Positions 8,610 through 17,565 of a stretch of DNA of 64,000 bases are shown here, one piece after another. The translations under genes were made by a program, and so were the position numbers. Numbering within the stretch: position 1 is the stretch's first letter; the number at the start of each line of letters is the position of its first letter. Below the pieces are notes generated by a model that did not search any database, was not told where the DNA came from, and worked only from the letters and a program-made list of their open reading frames with translations. Source of the DNA: an uncultured Desulfovibrio sp. (GTDB lineage Bacteria > Desulfobacterota > Desulfovibrionia > Desulfovibrionales > Desulfovibrionaceae); assembly GCA_944327295.1 (NCBI GenBank), contig CALVHF010000004.1, positions 1-64,000 of the forward strand, written 5' to 3'.

Positions 8610-10228
8610 CCAGTCAGGATATCACGGTCAATGATCTGCAGTGGATCATAGACTACAGGCCCGAACGCTGCACCTTGTGCGGCTCCTGTGTGGCTGCCTG
8701 TACCTTTGGTGCCATTGTTGTGGATGTGGAGCGCAGGGACAGGCCCGTGTTTGTCGAGGACGTGCCGCAAGGGGGACGCCGCCATGCAGCCGTCCCCGTG
8801 ATAAGGCAGCGGGCGGACCTTGAGCACGCCTGCTCGGGCTGCGGCATGTGCGCAAAGATCTGTCCCAACAGGGCCATACGTCCGGTGCGCAATGCCGACA
8901 CGCGTCAGACGCTTCTGAAGCGCCAGACAGGTCCCATCAAGCGCGGCGGCCGAACCAATCTGAACACGCAGCGCACCCTGGACCATATTGTCGTTGGCCG
9001 CATTTCGCAGATGACCGACCCGGCCCTTGATTCCGAACGCCATACCTTTGACGTGCGTGCTCCCCTTGGCCGTGTCGTTCAGGCCAAAAGCCTGCCTCTG
9101 GCCGTGGACGGCGACAACCTGGTCCTCCAGGACCGTACCCCGCCCGTGCGCTGGATCTACCCGCTCCTCTTTTCCGACATGTCCATAGGCGCACTCTCGC
9201 CCAGGGCCTGGGAGGCCCTCATTCTGGCCGTGGCCTATCTCAACGAAAAGTGCCATCTGCCCGTGCGCATGAGTTCGGGCGAGGGCGGTGTGCCCCGCAG
9301 GCTCATGGAAAGCGAGCAGTTCAAGTACATGATTTTGCAGATTGCCTCGGGCCACTTTGGCTGGAACCGCATAGTGCGGGCCCTGCCGTACATGAAGACC
9401 GATCCTGCGGCCGTGCTCATCAAGATAGGCCAGGGCGCCAAGCCCGGTGACGGCGGCCTTCTGCCTGCTGCCAAGGTGCGTCCGCACATTCAGGCCCTGC
9501 GCGGTGTGCCAAAGGCCACCCTGCATTCCCCGCCCAATCATCAGGGCCTCTATTCCATCGAAGAGTCCGTGCAGAAGATGCACCTCTCCCTCAACGCGGC
9601 CTTCGGCTTTCGCGTGCCCGTGGCCATCAAGTGCGCGGCTTCAGCCACCTCGGTCTCCGTCTACAACAATCTTTTGCGCGACCCCTACCGCATCTGCGGC
9701 GGCTTCTTCCTGGACGGCATACAGGGCGGCACGGGTGCAGCCAACGAGGTGAGCCTGGATCATACCGGCCACCCCATCGTCTCCAAGCTGCGCGACTGCT
9801 ACCTGGCCGCCGTGGCCCAGGGGCTGCAGGGCCAGATCCCCTTGTGGGTGGGCGGCGGCATAGGCATGACCGGCAATGCCGCGGCCGATGCCTTCAAGAT
9901 GATCTGCCTTGGCGCCAATGGCGTCATCGTGGGCAAGATCCTCATCCAGCTTTTGGGCTGCATCGGCAACGAGCAGGGCCGCTGCAACAAGTGCAACACG
10001 GACAAGTGTCCCACCGGCATCTGCACCCAGGATCCGCGCCTCATGCGCCGCCTGGACGTGGACAGGGGGGCCCAGGCCGTTGTGGACTATGTGCTGGCCT
10101 TTGATGCCGAGCTGCGCAAGCTCATGGCTCCGGTCGGCAACAGCTCCCTGCCCGTGGGGCGTTCGGATGCCCTGGTGGCCACGGACAGGGCCGTGGCCGA
10201 CAAGCTGCACCTGCAGTATGCCTGCTGA
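8597..10228 (+). CDS. gltB: Glutamate synthase FMN/iron-sulfur subunit with N-terminal ferredoxin domain
   Basis: 543 residues. The catalytic subunit that reduces 2-iminoglutarate, formed from 2-oxoglutarate and ammonia, to glutamate. Residues 1-100 hold two [4Fe-4S] motifs (CTLCGSCVAAC and CSGCGMCAKICP). The rest is the FMN-binding beta/alpha barrel, with GQGAKPGDGGLLPAAKV, GGTGAANE, GGGIGMTGNAAADAFK and the cysteine motif CNKCNTDKCPTGIC. The inserted ferredoxin domain and missing amidotransferase domain are the archaeal-type arrangement. The start overlaps the preceding gene, and the next gene starts 16 bp after the stop, so the three form one operon. Confidence 0.92.
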   Translation: MEAVASQDITVNDLQWIIDYRPERCTLCGSCVAACTFGAIVVDVERRDRPVFVEDVPQGGRRHAAVPVIRQRADLEHACSGCGMCAKICPNRAIRPVRNADTRQTLLKRQTGPIKRGGRTNLNTQRTLDHIVVGRISQMTDPALDSERHTFDVRAPLGRVVQAKSLPLAVDGDNLVLQDRTPPVRWIYPLLFSDMSIGALSPRAWEALILAVAYLNEKCHLPVRMSSGEGGVPRRLMESEQFKYMILQIASGHFGWNRIVRALPYMKTDPAAVLIKIGQGAKPGDGGLLPAAKVRPHIQALRGVPKATLHSPPNHQGLYSIEESVQKMHLSLNAAFGFRVPVAIKCAASATSVSVYNNLLRDPYRICGGFFLDGIQGGTGAANEVSLDHTGHPIVSKLRDCYLAAVAQGLQGQIPLWVGGGIGMTGNAAADAFKMICLGANGVIVGKILIQLLGCIGNEQGRCNKCNTDKCPTGICTQDPRLMRRLDVDRGAQAVVDYVLAFDAELRKLMAPVGNSSLPVGRSDALVATDRAVADKLHLQYAC

Positions 10229-10244
10229 ACAGGGGGACAACGCA

Positions 10245-12554
10245 ATGCTTACCATACATACACTGAACGAACACGTGCGCATGTCCACGCAGGATTTGCT
10301 GCTGGCCCTGGAAGAAGCCGTGGCCAGGGGCGAGACCGAGTTCAATGTGGAGGCCTCGGGCCAGCATGACATTGGCGGGCCCTTGTGGAACAAGGAAGGC
10401 CGGACACTGCGCTTCCTTGTGCACAATCCCGGTCAGCGCGTGGGCTGCATGGCCATGCCCGGCACGGAAATCCTGGTGGACGGACCGGCGCCGGCCGACG
10501 TGGGCTGGCTCAATGCCGGCGGCCGCATCGTGGTGCGGGGCGATGCCGGCGATACGGCCGGCCACTGCGCGGCAGGCGGCGTCATCTACATAGGCGGCCG
10601 GGCAGGGACACGCTCGGGCTCCCTCATGAAGCACGACCCCCTCTACGAGGAGCCGCAGCTGTGGATACTCAAGAACACGGGCAGCTTTTCCTTCGAGTTC
10701 ATGGGCGGCGGCCGGGCCGTGGTCTGTGGCTGCGACAGCCAGACCCTGCCCTCTGTCCTTGGCGAGCGCCCCTGTGTGGGCATGGTGGGCGGCACGGTCT
10801 ATGTGCGCGGTCCCGTGGCCGAGCTTCCCTGCGACTTGCGCATGGAGCCTCTGGACGAGGACGATATTGTCTTTCTTGAGCGCGGCCTCGCTGACTTTCT
10901 TGACGCCGTGCAGGAAAAGCGGCGCAGTCGCGAGCTCACGGTCTGGAAGCAGTGGCGCAAGATAGTCCCCTTAAGCTACAGCGAACAGAGGGAGAGCGAA
11001 CGCCCCACCGTTGAATCCGTGTCCGAGTTCCGCAGGAAGGAATGGGTTGCCGGCGGCATCTTTTCCGATGTCTTTCCCGACAATCTCGAAGAGCACAACG
11101 GCCTTCTTGCCAGGGGCATATGGCGCCTGAGACGCCCCGAATGGGAAAACCGCGCCCACTGTGCCCCTTGTGAATATGCCTGTCCGGCAGGCATCCCCAC
11201 CCAGCTGCGCTACAATCTGCTCAGGGAAGGAAAGAGAGAGGAAGCGCTGAGGCTCATCCTGGACTACAGTCCCTTCCCGGGCTGCGTGTGTGGTTCCGTC
11301 TGTCCCAATCCCTGCATGCAGGCTTGTACCAGGGCCGGACTCGATCAGCCCGTGCAGATAGGCCCCCTGGGCAGGCTTTCCAGTACTGCTGAAGTACCCG
11401 GTCCTGAAGAGAAGAGCGGGAAGAGGGTGGCTGTCCTTGGCGGCGGCGTGGCAGGTCTTGCCGCAGCCTGGCGTCTGGCCCGCAAGGGCCATGAGGTCAC
11501 GGTTTATGAGCGGGAAGCCCGCATGGGCGGCAAGATGGAGCAGGTCATTCCCCGCGAGCGCCTGGACGAGAATTTGCTTGAGCAGGAACTGGAGCGCATA
11601 GCCCGCATGGGCGTGCATTTTGTCTGCAATCATCCCGTGGACGCGGAGCGCTTTGCCGCCATCAGGGCTGAGTTTGATGCCGTCATCGTGGCCACGGGCG
11701 GCCATGTGGCCCGTGTCTTCGACTGGCCTGGGCATGAGCGCATTGTGGCAGGCATTGACTTCATGAAGGCTGTCAATGCAGGGAAAAAGCCTCCTGTGGC
11801 CGACCAGGTCATCGTCATTGGCTGCGGCAATGCCGGCATGGACGCTGCCGCAGGCGCCTACAAGATGGGCGCAAAGAAGGTCATCTGCATCGATGTGCAG
11901 AAGCCTGCGGCCTTTGCCCACGAAATAGAGCACATCAAGAGCCTTGGGGGCGAGATCCTCTGGCCTGTGCAGACCAGGGAAATCACCGAGAAGGGTATTG
12001 TGACCGCAGACGGGCGTCTCATCCCGGGCGAGCAGGTCATCATCACCATTGGCGAGCAGCCGGACCTCTCCTATCTGCCGGAGCAGACCCCGAAGTTTCG
12101 TGCCTGGCTGGCACCACGGGCCGATCAAAGCATAGCCGAAGGCGTCTTTGCCGCTGGCGACTGCATCCGTCCAGGCCTGCTCGTGCACGCCATAGGGTCC
12201 GGCAATGCGGCCGCCGATGCTGCGGATGCCTATCTGCAGGGCATAACCCTGGAACCGGCAAGGAAGACCGTGATTGCCAGGGAAAAGCTCCATACGGCGG
12301 CCTTTGCCAGGTATCAGGAACTGCCCTGCACACCAGGGGAAGACTACAGGCGCTGCGTGAGCTGCGGTACCTGCCGGGACTGCCATACCTGCGAGGCCAG
12401 CTGTCCCGAACAGGCCATCTCCCGCAGACAGACAGAGGATGGCTTTGTCTACGTCTCCGACGAGGAGCGCTGCATAGGGTGCGGTGTCTGCGCAGGCGTC
12501 TGCCCCTGCGGCATCTGGACCATGCACGACAATACGCCCCTTGTGCATGGCTAA
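10245..12554 (+). CDS. Glutamate synthase GXGXG domain fused to GltD-type FAD oxidoreductase and ferredoxin
   Basis: 769 residues. Residues 1-230 are the glycine-repeat beta-helix that forms the C-terminal domain of classical GltB. From about 300 the protein is a GltD-like small subunit: the CAPCEYACPAGIPTQLR cysteine cluster, an FAD site LGGGVAGLAAAW (about 399), an NAD(P) site VIGCGNAGMD (about 525) and a third dinucleotide-type region near GVFAAGDC. Residues 704-760 add two [4Fe-4S] motifs (CVSCGTCRDCHTCEASCP, CIGCGVCAGVCP). It would pass electrons from NAD(P)H or ferredoxin to the FMN subunit. The open frame continues upstream, but the ATG at 10245, preceded by AGGGGGA, starts the beta-helix domain. 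The fusion of the GltB tail to GltD plus an extra ferredoxin is noteworthy. Confidence 0.88.
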   Translation: MLTIHTLNEHVRMSTQDLLLALEEAVARGETEFNVEASGQHDIGGPLWNKEGRTLRFLVHNPGQRVGCMAMPGTEILVDGPAPADVGWLNAGGRIVVRGDAGDTAGHCAAGGVIYIGGRAGTRSGSLMKHDPLYEEPQLWILKNTGSFSFEFMGGGRAVVCGCDSQTLPSVLGERPCVGMVGGTVYVRGPVAELPCDLRMEPLDEDDIVFLERGLADFLDAVQEKRRSRELTVWKQWRKIVPLSYSEQRESERPTVESVSEFRRKEWVAGGIFSDVFPDNLEEHNGLLARGIWRLRRPEWENRAHCAPCEYACPAGIPTQLRYNLLREGKREEALRLILDYSPFPGCVCGSVCPNPCMQACTRAGLDQPVQIGPLGRLSSTAEVPGPEEKSGKRVAVLGGGVAGLAAAWRLARKGHEVTVYEREARMGGKMEQVIPRERLDENLLEQELERIARMGVHFVCNHPVDAERFAAIRAEFDAVIVATGGHVARVFDWPGHERIVAGIDFMKAVNAGKKPPVADQVIVIGCGNAGMDAAAGAYKMGAKKVICIDVQKPAAFAHEIEHIKSLGGEILWPVQTREITEKGIVTADGRLIPGEQVIITIGEQPDLSYLPEQTPKFRAWLAPRADQSIAEGVFAAGDCIRPGLLVHAIGSGNAAADAADAYLQGITLEPARKTVIAREKLHTAAFARYQELPCTPGEDYRRCVSCGTCRDCHTCEASCPEQAISRRQTEDGFVYVSDEERCIGCGVCAGVCPCGIWTMHDNTPLVHG

Positions 12555-12602
12555 GAGGCCCGTGTGACAGTGACGGGCACCGGGTCTGGAGAAAGCTTCA
12601 GG

Positions 12603-12630
12603 CTCAGCCTCTGACTCAGCCTCTGACTCA
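12603..12630. repeat. 12-bp tandem repeat
   Basis: CTCAGCCTCTGA occurs twice head-to-tail (12603-12614, 12615-12626), followed by CTCA. It lies between the glutamate synthase stop and its terminator. No function is evident. Confidence 0.7.
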
Positions 12631-12640
12631 CAAGAGCAGA

Positions 12641-12683
12641 AGACCGGGATCGTTTCTGGAGCAGGCGATCCTGGTCTTTTTTT
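12641..12683 (+). terminator. Intrinsic terminator of the glutamate synthase operon
   Basis: AGACCGGGATCG (12641-12652) pairs with CGATCCTGGTCT (12666-12677), 11 of 12 Watson-Crick pairs. The stem is followed by T6 to 12683. Confidence 0.9.
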
Positions 12684-12976
12684 GTGCGCCCGGCCTGGCG
12701 CAAGACTGTCAGGCGAAAGGAGCACTGCGCTTCAGAAGGCAAGAAAAAGTGATATCCTCCCGACCGGGGAGGGACAGGCAGAATCTCCGGAGCAAGGGAG
12801 CGCGTCTGGCAACTGCCTTTGGATGCGGAAGGGCCCCACTGGCGGCATTCTGGACGGACACCGGACGTCTTTTCCCTGTTGAAGGAAAAAAGGATGGGTA
12901 TATTGACAATTTTTGCTGAAAAAAAGTAAAAACTTCTAAAAATAACTGCCTTCTTCATTGTAACAGGGAAAAACTC
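12684..12976. other. Intergenic region before the DUF4143 ATPase
   Basis: GC-rich until about 12890, then sharply AT-rich. TTGACA near 12902 is a candidate -35 for the downstream gene, with no strong -10. No gene is seen here. Confidence 0.4.
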
Positions 12977-14185
12977 ATGATTGCCAGACCGCTGTATCTG
13001 AACGCCCTGCGCTCCTTGCGCAACGTCCCCCTTGTGAAGATCCTGGCCGGTGTCCGACGTTGTGGCAAGTCCACCATTCTTGCCATGCTCCGCGAGGATC
13101 TGATTGCCAGCGGCATTCCGGAAGAGCGTATTGTCTGGAGAACCTATACGTCCGAGCATATCGATCATGCCCTGGACGACAGGGAAATGTATCGGGACAT
13201 CCGCGAGCGGACGAAGGGCAGGGGCTTTTGCTACCTGCTTTTGGACGAAGTGCAGGAGATAGAAAACTGGGAGAAGGCCATCAACAGCCTGCTGGAAGAG
13301 GGCGACACAGACATCTATGTGACAGGCTCCAATTCCAGGCTGATGGTCAGCGAAATTTCCACCTATCTGTCCGGCCGTTATGTCTCCATACCCGTCTTTC
13401 CTCTCTCCTTTGGCGAATACCTGGACTTCAGGGCAGCCGGGCATGATCCCCAGACAGATCCCAAAAAACTGTTCGACGCCTATTTGCGCACGGGCGGATT
13501 TCCGGTCATTGCCGCCAACACCTTCGATGTCCAGACTGCCTGTCAGATCGTGGAAGGCATTTTTGCCTCTGTCGTGGAGCACGACATTGCCAGGCGCTAC
13601 CATATCGCCAGGTACGAGCTGTTCACCAGAGTGGTGAACTACGTTCTGGAAAACGTGGGCAAGACGTTTTCTGCCAACGCCATTGTGAAGTTTCTCAAGG
13701 GAGAGGGACGCTCTCTGACCGTCGAGTCTGTCTACAACTACCTGGCATGGCTGGAAAAGGCCTTTGTCGTCTCCCGTTGCCGCAGGTATGATTTGCAGGG
13801 AAAGGCCGTCCTAAAGACTCAGGAAAAGTTTTTTGTTGTGGATTCGGCCTTCAAATACTGCAGGCTTGGCTTCAACAGAAAATCGATTGCCTCCATGCTG
13901 GAAAACATCATCTATTTCGAGCTGAAGCGAAGAAAGTACGATGTGTACATTGGCAAGGACGGCACAAGAGAGATCGACTTTATTGCCATGCAAAAGGACG
14001 AACGTCTCTACGTACAGGTTTGTCGCCAGTTACCCGAAGACTCCGACAGGGAGACTGCCAATCTTTTGGCAATCAGAGATCAGTATCCCAAGTACGTTGT
14101 GACCATGGAGGATCTGCCCGCGTACAACGAAAGGGGGGTGCGGATCATGCACATCGCGGATTTTCTTCTGCAGGAGAAGTGGTAG
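12977..14185 (+). CDS. AAA-family ATPase with C-terminal DUF4143 domain
   Basis: 402 residues. The N-terminal AAA_14-type ATPase has Walker A AGVRRCGKST, Walker B YLLLDEVQEI, sensor-1-like VTGSNSRLM and the LSGRY motif. The C-terminal half has the DUF4143 nuclease-like fold, with ENIIYFELKRR and EIDFIA, a PD-(D/E)xK-like pattern. Such proteins are common in bacteria and often variably present. Their role is uncertain; a defence or toxin-like function has been proposed for some. The ATG at 12977 follows AGGGA. The gene stands alone between a terminator and a repeat-bearing 450-bp gap, and its codon use is less GC-rich than its neighbours. This suggests acquisition by transfer (inference). Confidence 0.85.
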   Translation: MIARPLYLNALRSLRNVPLVKILAGVRRCGKSTILAMLREDLIASGIPEERIVWRTYTSEHIDHALDDREMYRDIRERTKGRGFCYLLLDEVQEIENWEKAINSLLEEGDTDIYVTGSNSRLMVSEISTYLSGRYVSIPVFPLSFGEYLDFRAAGHDPQTDPKKLFDAYLRTGGFPVIAANTFDVQTACQIVEGIFASVVEHDIARRYHIARYELFTRVVNYVLENVGKTFSANAIVKFLKGEGRSLTVESVYNYLAWLEKAFVVSRCRRYDLQGKAVLKTQEKFFVVDSAFKYCRLGFNRKSIASMLENIIYFELKRRKYDVYIGKDGTREIDFIAMQKDERLYVQVCRQLPEDSDRETANLLAIRDQYPKYVVTMEDLPAYNERGVRIMHIADFLLQEKW

Positions 14186-14352
14186 TCCTGGCCCCGGCAA
14201 CTGTCTGGCAGGGACAGGCGGCTTTTGGGGGCAGTCTGCCCGGGATTTTCCGTATCCTGAGAGGCTCCTCTGTCAGGGGCAAGGAAAGAGCGCCTGTCCT
14301 GTACCAGGGTCGGCCCAGGGCCCGAGAGACGTCCGGGGAACGGGGGCAGCAG

Positions 14353-14397
14353 CGTTGCAGGAAGAGATTCGAAGCATATTTCTCGTGTGTTTCTGAA
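14353..14397. repeat. 45-bp imperfect direct repeat, copy 1
   Basis: Begins CGTTGCAGGAAGAGAT and ends in TTTCTGAA. It matches copy 2 at 14494-14538 at 37 of 45 positions without gaps. Confidence 0.75.
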
Positions 14398-14493
14398 AAT
14401 TTAAATGTGATAATTTTATAGCATTTCTAACTGCTGTATGTGCTCACCCTAAATTTGAAAGACTCGCACATTCCCAAGAGTGAAGGCATAGTG

Positions 14494-14538
14494 CCGTTGC
14501 AGGAAGAGATCTGAAGCAAGTTTTTTGTGTATTCCTGA
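14494..14538. repeat. 45-bp imperfect direct repeat, copy 2
   Basis: Second copy, 141 bp after the first, with an identical first 16 bases. The pair flanks AT-rich sequence immediately after the DUF4143 ATPase gene. Confidence 0.75.
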
Positions 14539-14637
14539 AGGCTTAACAAATAGTAAATCAAAAGAAGACTCTTTCAACCCGTTGGTGTCTGTGATACTGT
14601 CCCCAAAACTTTGCACTGATATTTTGGGGAGGTTGGT

Positions 14638-15411
14638 ATGGTCATGTCCGACGAGACGGCAGTTTCAAGTCCTGTACAGGCAGACGGAACAGGAGAGGAG
14701 CGCGGCGAGCTCAAGGCAGTGCTCGACGAGATAGCCCGGCGCTTTCAGGTGTCCTTTCATCCGCTGCAGTACGATGACGTGACCTTTCAGGTGCTGGATG
14801 TTGCCAACATGACGCAGTACCTGGACAGGCTGCTGGCCACAAAGGCCATCAAGAACCCCCTCAAGGATCTGCCGCTCTGGGCCAAGATCTGGCCAGGCTC
14901 CTTTGTGCTGGAAACCTATCTGCGCAAGAAGGCGGCAACACAGGGCAAGAATCTGCTGGAGCTTGGCTGCGGCTGCGGCGTCCTGTCCCTGCTTGCCTCG
15001 CGCCTGGGCTTTGCCAGCATCACGGCCTCGGATGTGGAAGACGAAGCCCTGCTTTTTGCAAAGGCCAATGTGCTGAAAAACCACCTTGAGCACCTCATCC
15101 ATGTGCAGCATGTGGATGTGACCAGGCCTGGCAGAAATCCGGCCCTGGACAGCGAGGTGGACATCATTGCCGCCTCCGAGATCCTCTACCTGGACGACCT
15201 GCACACACCGATTCTCAACTTCCTGGATCGCCATCTGGCAAAAGACGGTCAGGCCGTCTTCTGCACGGACATGGCCCGGCGCAAGCCCCACTTTGCCAAG
15301 AAGGCCGCCCGGCGCTTCAGGGTGCAGGAACTCTACCTGCCGGGCTCCTTCACGGACAAGGAAGGCGCGCTGCAGCGCCGCCTCTATTCCCTGCTCATTG
15401 TGCAAAAGTAG
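14638..15411 (+). CDS. SAM-dependent methyltransferase (lysine/NNMT-like family)
   Basis: 257 residues. A class I methyltransferase with motif I LLELGCGCGVLSLLAS, an acidic motif II ASDVEDEA and the stretch preceding motif I, LPLWAKIWPGSFVLETYL. That last feature is typical of the protein-lysine and nicotinamide methyltransferase-like group (ETFB-KMT/METTL type). The substrate is unknown. The ATG at 14638 follows GGGGAGG at good spacing; the ATG two codons later is less well placed. A YcaO-family gene starts 75 bp after its stop on the same strand, so the two may modify the same target. Confidence 0.82.
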   Translation: MVMSDETAVSSPVQADGTGEERGELKAVLDEIARRFQVSFHPLQYDDVTFQVLDVANMTQYLDRLLATKAIKNPLKDLPLWAKIWPGSFVLETYLRKKAATQGKNLLELGCGCGVLSLLASRLGFASITASDVEDEALLFAKANVLKNHLEHLIHVQHVDVTRPGRNPALDSEVDIIAASEILYLDDLHTPILNFLDRHLAKDGQAVFCTDMARRKPHFAKKAARRFRVQELYLPGSFTDKEGALQRRLYSLLIVQK

Positions 15412-15486
15412 CCCGCACGTCCCGTCATTGCCGATCTCACCCCCTTTGCTGATAGCTTCAGCCCTTCCATCAGGGAGTACCTTCTT

Positions 15487-17364
15487 ATGACCTTTGCCAG
15501 GAAGAAAACCATTGCCGTCCCGGACGAGAAAGACCTGCCCCTCATCAGGCTGCAGGCCTGCCCCAAGGGCTATACCACGGACAGTGACAAGACCATTGCG
15601 CCGGCAGACACGGTGGCCGGTGTGCTGGGCCGTCTGGAGCGCCTCGGCTCGGACATCTTGCGCGAGACGAAGCGCGTGGACGTGGGGCGTCTTGGCATTC
15701 CCGTCTACCTCAGCGTCTGCGGTCAGGATGCCCGCCGCATCCTGCCCACCCGCAAGCAGATGGGCAAGGGCGCCTCTGCCGATCAGGCTCAGGCTTCGGC
15801 CTTGATGGAGCTCATGGAGCGCTATGCCTTCTTCTCCTTCTGGGAGCGCAGGCCCTGCTTTGTGCAGGCTACCTATTCCGAAGCGAGAGCGCTCTTTGGC
15901 GAGGACTGCCTGCCCCTGGAGGAAATCAACCGCTCCGTGCACGATGACCTGAATGCCCACGACACCCTGCGCGTCATGGACTGCATAAGCTGGAACTTCT
16001 ATCCGGCCACGCGCCTCTCCGACAGCAAACGCGTGTGGCTGCCGTTAGACTGGTTTCGGACGTTGAGCGAGTTCAACGGCTCAAGCTGCGGCAACAGCAC
16101 GGAAGAATCCCTGCTGCAGGGCATCTGCGAGCTGGTGGAGCGCCATGTCTGCTGCCTTGTGGACAGGGATCACAGGCAGACGCCGACCATTGATCCGGAA
16201 TCCTGCACGGATCCCGTGCTGAAAAGTCTTCTGGAGCGCTTTGCCGCCCAGGGCATCCAGCTGATTCTCAAGGATTTCTCTTCAGGCATGCCCCTGCCCA
16301 CGGTGGCAGCCCTGGCCTGGGATCCGTCAACCTATCCGGAATCGAGTGAAATCGTCTTCACGGCCGGCACCGCCTCCTCGCCTGTCAAGGCCGCCATACG
16401 AGCCGTGACCGAAGTGGCCCAGCTGGGCGGGGATTTCTGTACCAATGCCTGCTACGAGGCCTCCGGTCTGCCCAAGTTTGCCTCCCTTGACGAGTGCGAC
16501 TGGGTCCTTGCCGGGGACACGGTGCCCCTCTCCTCCCTGCCGAGCATCGAGCATGCGGACATAGCCGAGGAAGTGCGCGCCGCCGTGCAGGGCCTGGCGC
16601 CGCTCAATGTCTACGCCGTGGAGACCACCAATCCCGATGTGCAGGTGCCGGCCCACTACCTCATCATTCCGGGCCTGAGCTTCAGGGAACGGGATCGCAA
16701 TGAAAGCATTGGCCTCTTTGCGGGCCGCATTGTCAGTGAGACGCAGGAGGTGCCCGAGGCCAGGCACAATCTGGAGATCATAGCCACAGCCTACCCTGTG
16801 GCGCACTTTCTGCCCTTCTTTGCCGGCATGCTGGCCATGCGCGAGGAACGCTGGCTTGAGAGCGCCGACCTCTTCAGCCAGAGCATTGACCGTCAGCCGG
16901 ACGACATGGCGAAGGGCCTTGCCAGTTTCTACGCAGGCTATGCCCTCTCCATGTACGGCGACTGGCCGGGTGCCGAACAGTTTTTTGCCAGGGCCGTGGA
17001 GCTGTGCCCCGACATGAAGGAATACACAAACTATCTGGGCGTTGCCCGCTTCAGGCAGAATCGCTACGAGGAAGCAGCCGAGGCCTTTCAGGCCTCCCTG
17101 GCCACGGACAAGGGCTCGGTCATGGATCTGGCCAACCTTGGCATGTGCGAATGGCGTCTTGGGCGCTTGCAGGAGGCCAGGGCGCATCTGCGTGCCGCCC
17201 TGGAACTGGATCCGACCCTTGGCTTTGCCCGGGATGCCCTGAAGAGCATAGAGGCAGAGCTTGCGGCAGGCATGGGTACGGACAAGAGCGCTGACACAGA
17301 TACTGACGAGGACAAGGACGAGGATAAGGACGAGCAGGAAAATTCCGCGGTGCCTGCTCCCTGA
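15487..17364 (+). CDS. YcaO-family protein with C-terminal TPR repeats
   Basis: 625 residues. YcaO enzymes use ATP to activate backbone amides (thioamide or azoline formation) or, in E. coli YcaO, assist RimO methylthiolation of ribosomal protein S12. The ATP/Mg signatures are present: GKGASADQAQASALMELMER and NSTEESLLQGICELVERH. Residues 445-600 contain about four TPR-like repeats, and the protein ends in an Asp/Glu/Lys-rich tail. The E. coli protein also carries C-terminal TPRs, so the housekeeping (non-RiPP) type is likely. No precursor peptide, azoline dehydrogenase or RiPP exporter lies nearby. The start ATG follows GGGAG. The preceding methyltransferase is probably in the same operon. 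Confidence 0.85.
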   Translation: MTFARKKTIAVPDEKDLPLIRLQACPKGYTTDSDKTIAPADTVAGVLGRLERLGSDILRETKRVDVGRLGIPVYLSVCGQDARRILPTRKQMGKGASADQAQASALMELMERYAFFSFWERRPCFVQATYSEARALFGEDCLPLEEINRSVHDDLNAHDTLRVMDCISWNFYPATRLSDSKRVWLPLDWFRTLSEFNGSSCGNSTEESLLQGICELVERHVCCLVDRDHRQTPTIDPESCTDPVLKSLLERFAAQGIQLILKDFSSGMPLPTVAALAWDPSTYPESSEIVFTAGTASSPVKAAIRAVTEVAQLGGDFCTNACYEASGLPKFASLDECDWVLAGDTVPLSSLPSIEHADIAEEVRAAVQGLAPLNVYAVETTNPDVQVPAHYLIIPGLSFRERDRNESIGLFAGRIVSETQEVPEARHNLEIIATAYPVAHFLPFFAGMLAMREERWLESADLFSQSIDRQPDDMAKGLASFYAGYALSMYGDWPGAEQFFARAVELCPDMKEYTNYLGVARFRQNRYEEAAEAFQASLATDKGSVMDLANLGMCEWRLGRLQEARAHLRAALELDPTLGFARDALKSIEAELAAGMGTDKSADTDTDEDKDEDKDEQENSAVPAP

Positions 17365-17403
17365 GCTTGCCAAAGGAGGAAAACTCCTTACCTTAGTTTT
17401 GCG

Positions 17404-17424
17404 TGGCCTGCCTTGGGCAGGCCA
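17404..17424 (+). terminator. Strong hairpin after the YcaO gene
   Basis: TGGCCTGCC (17404-17412) and GGCAGGCCA (17416-17424) form a perfect 9-bp stem with a 3-base loop. Only a short T-poor stretch follows, so termination is likely but not certain. Confidence 0.5.
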
Positions 17425-17565
17425 TGTCCCCTTGTTTCGAGACCTTTTGGCAGCACTGCTCACACATAGTTTTCAACACTGCCCCTGATCTTCCACACAA
17501 CGCATGCCCTCATGCGCAGGACAGGGCCTTTTTTCTGAACGAGCTATTTCGAGGAGGTAGTCCCC

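Larger units (their letters stand above)
14186..14637. other. Intergenic region with imperfect direct repeats
   Basis: No gene is seen. It holds the two 45-bp direct repeats listed separately and AT-rich sequence from about 14380 to 14600. The promoter of the following methyltransferase should lie here, but no clear -35/-10 pair stands out. Confidence 0.45.
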
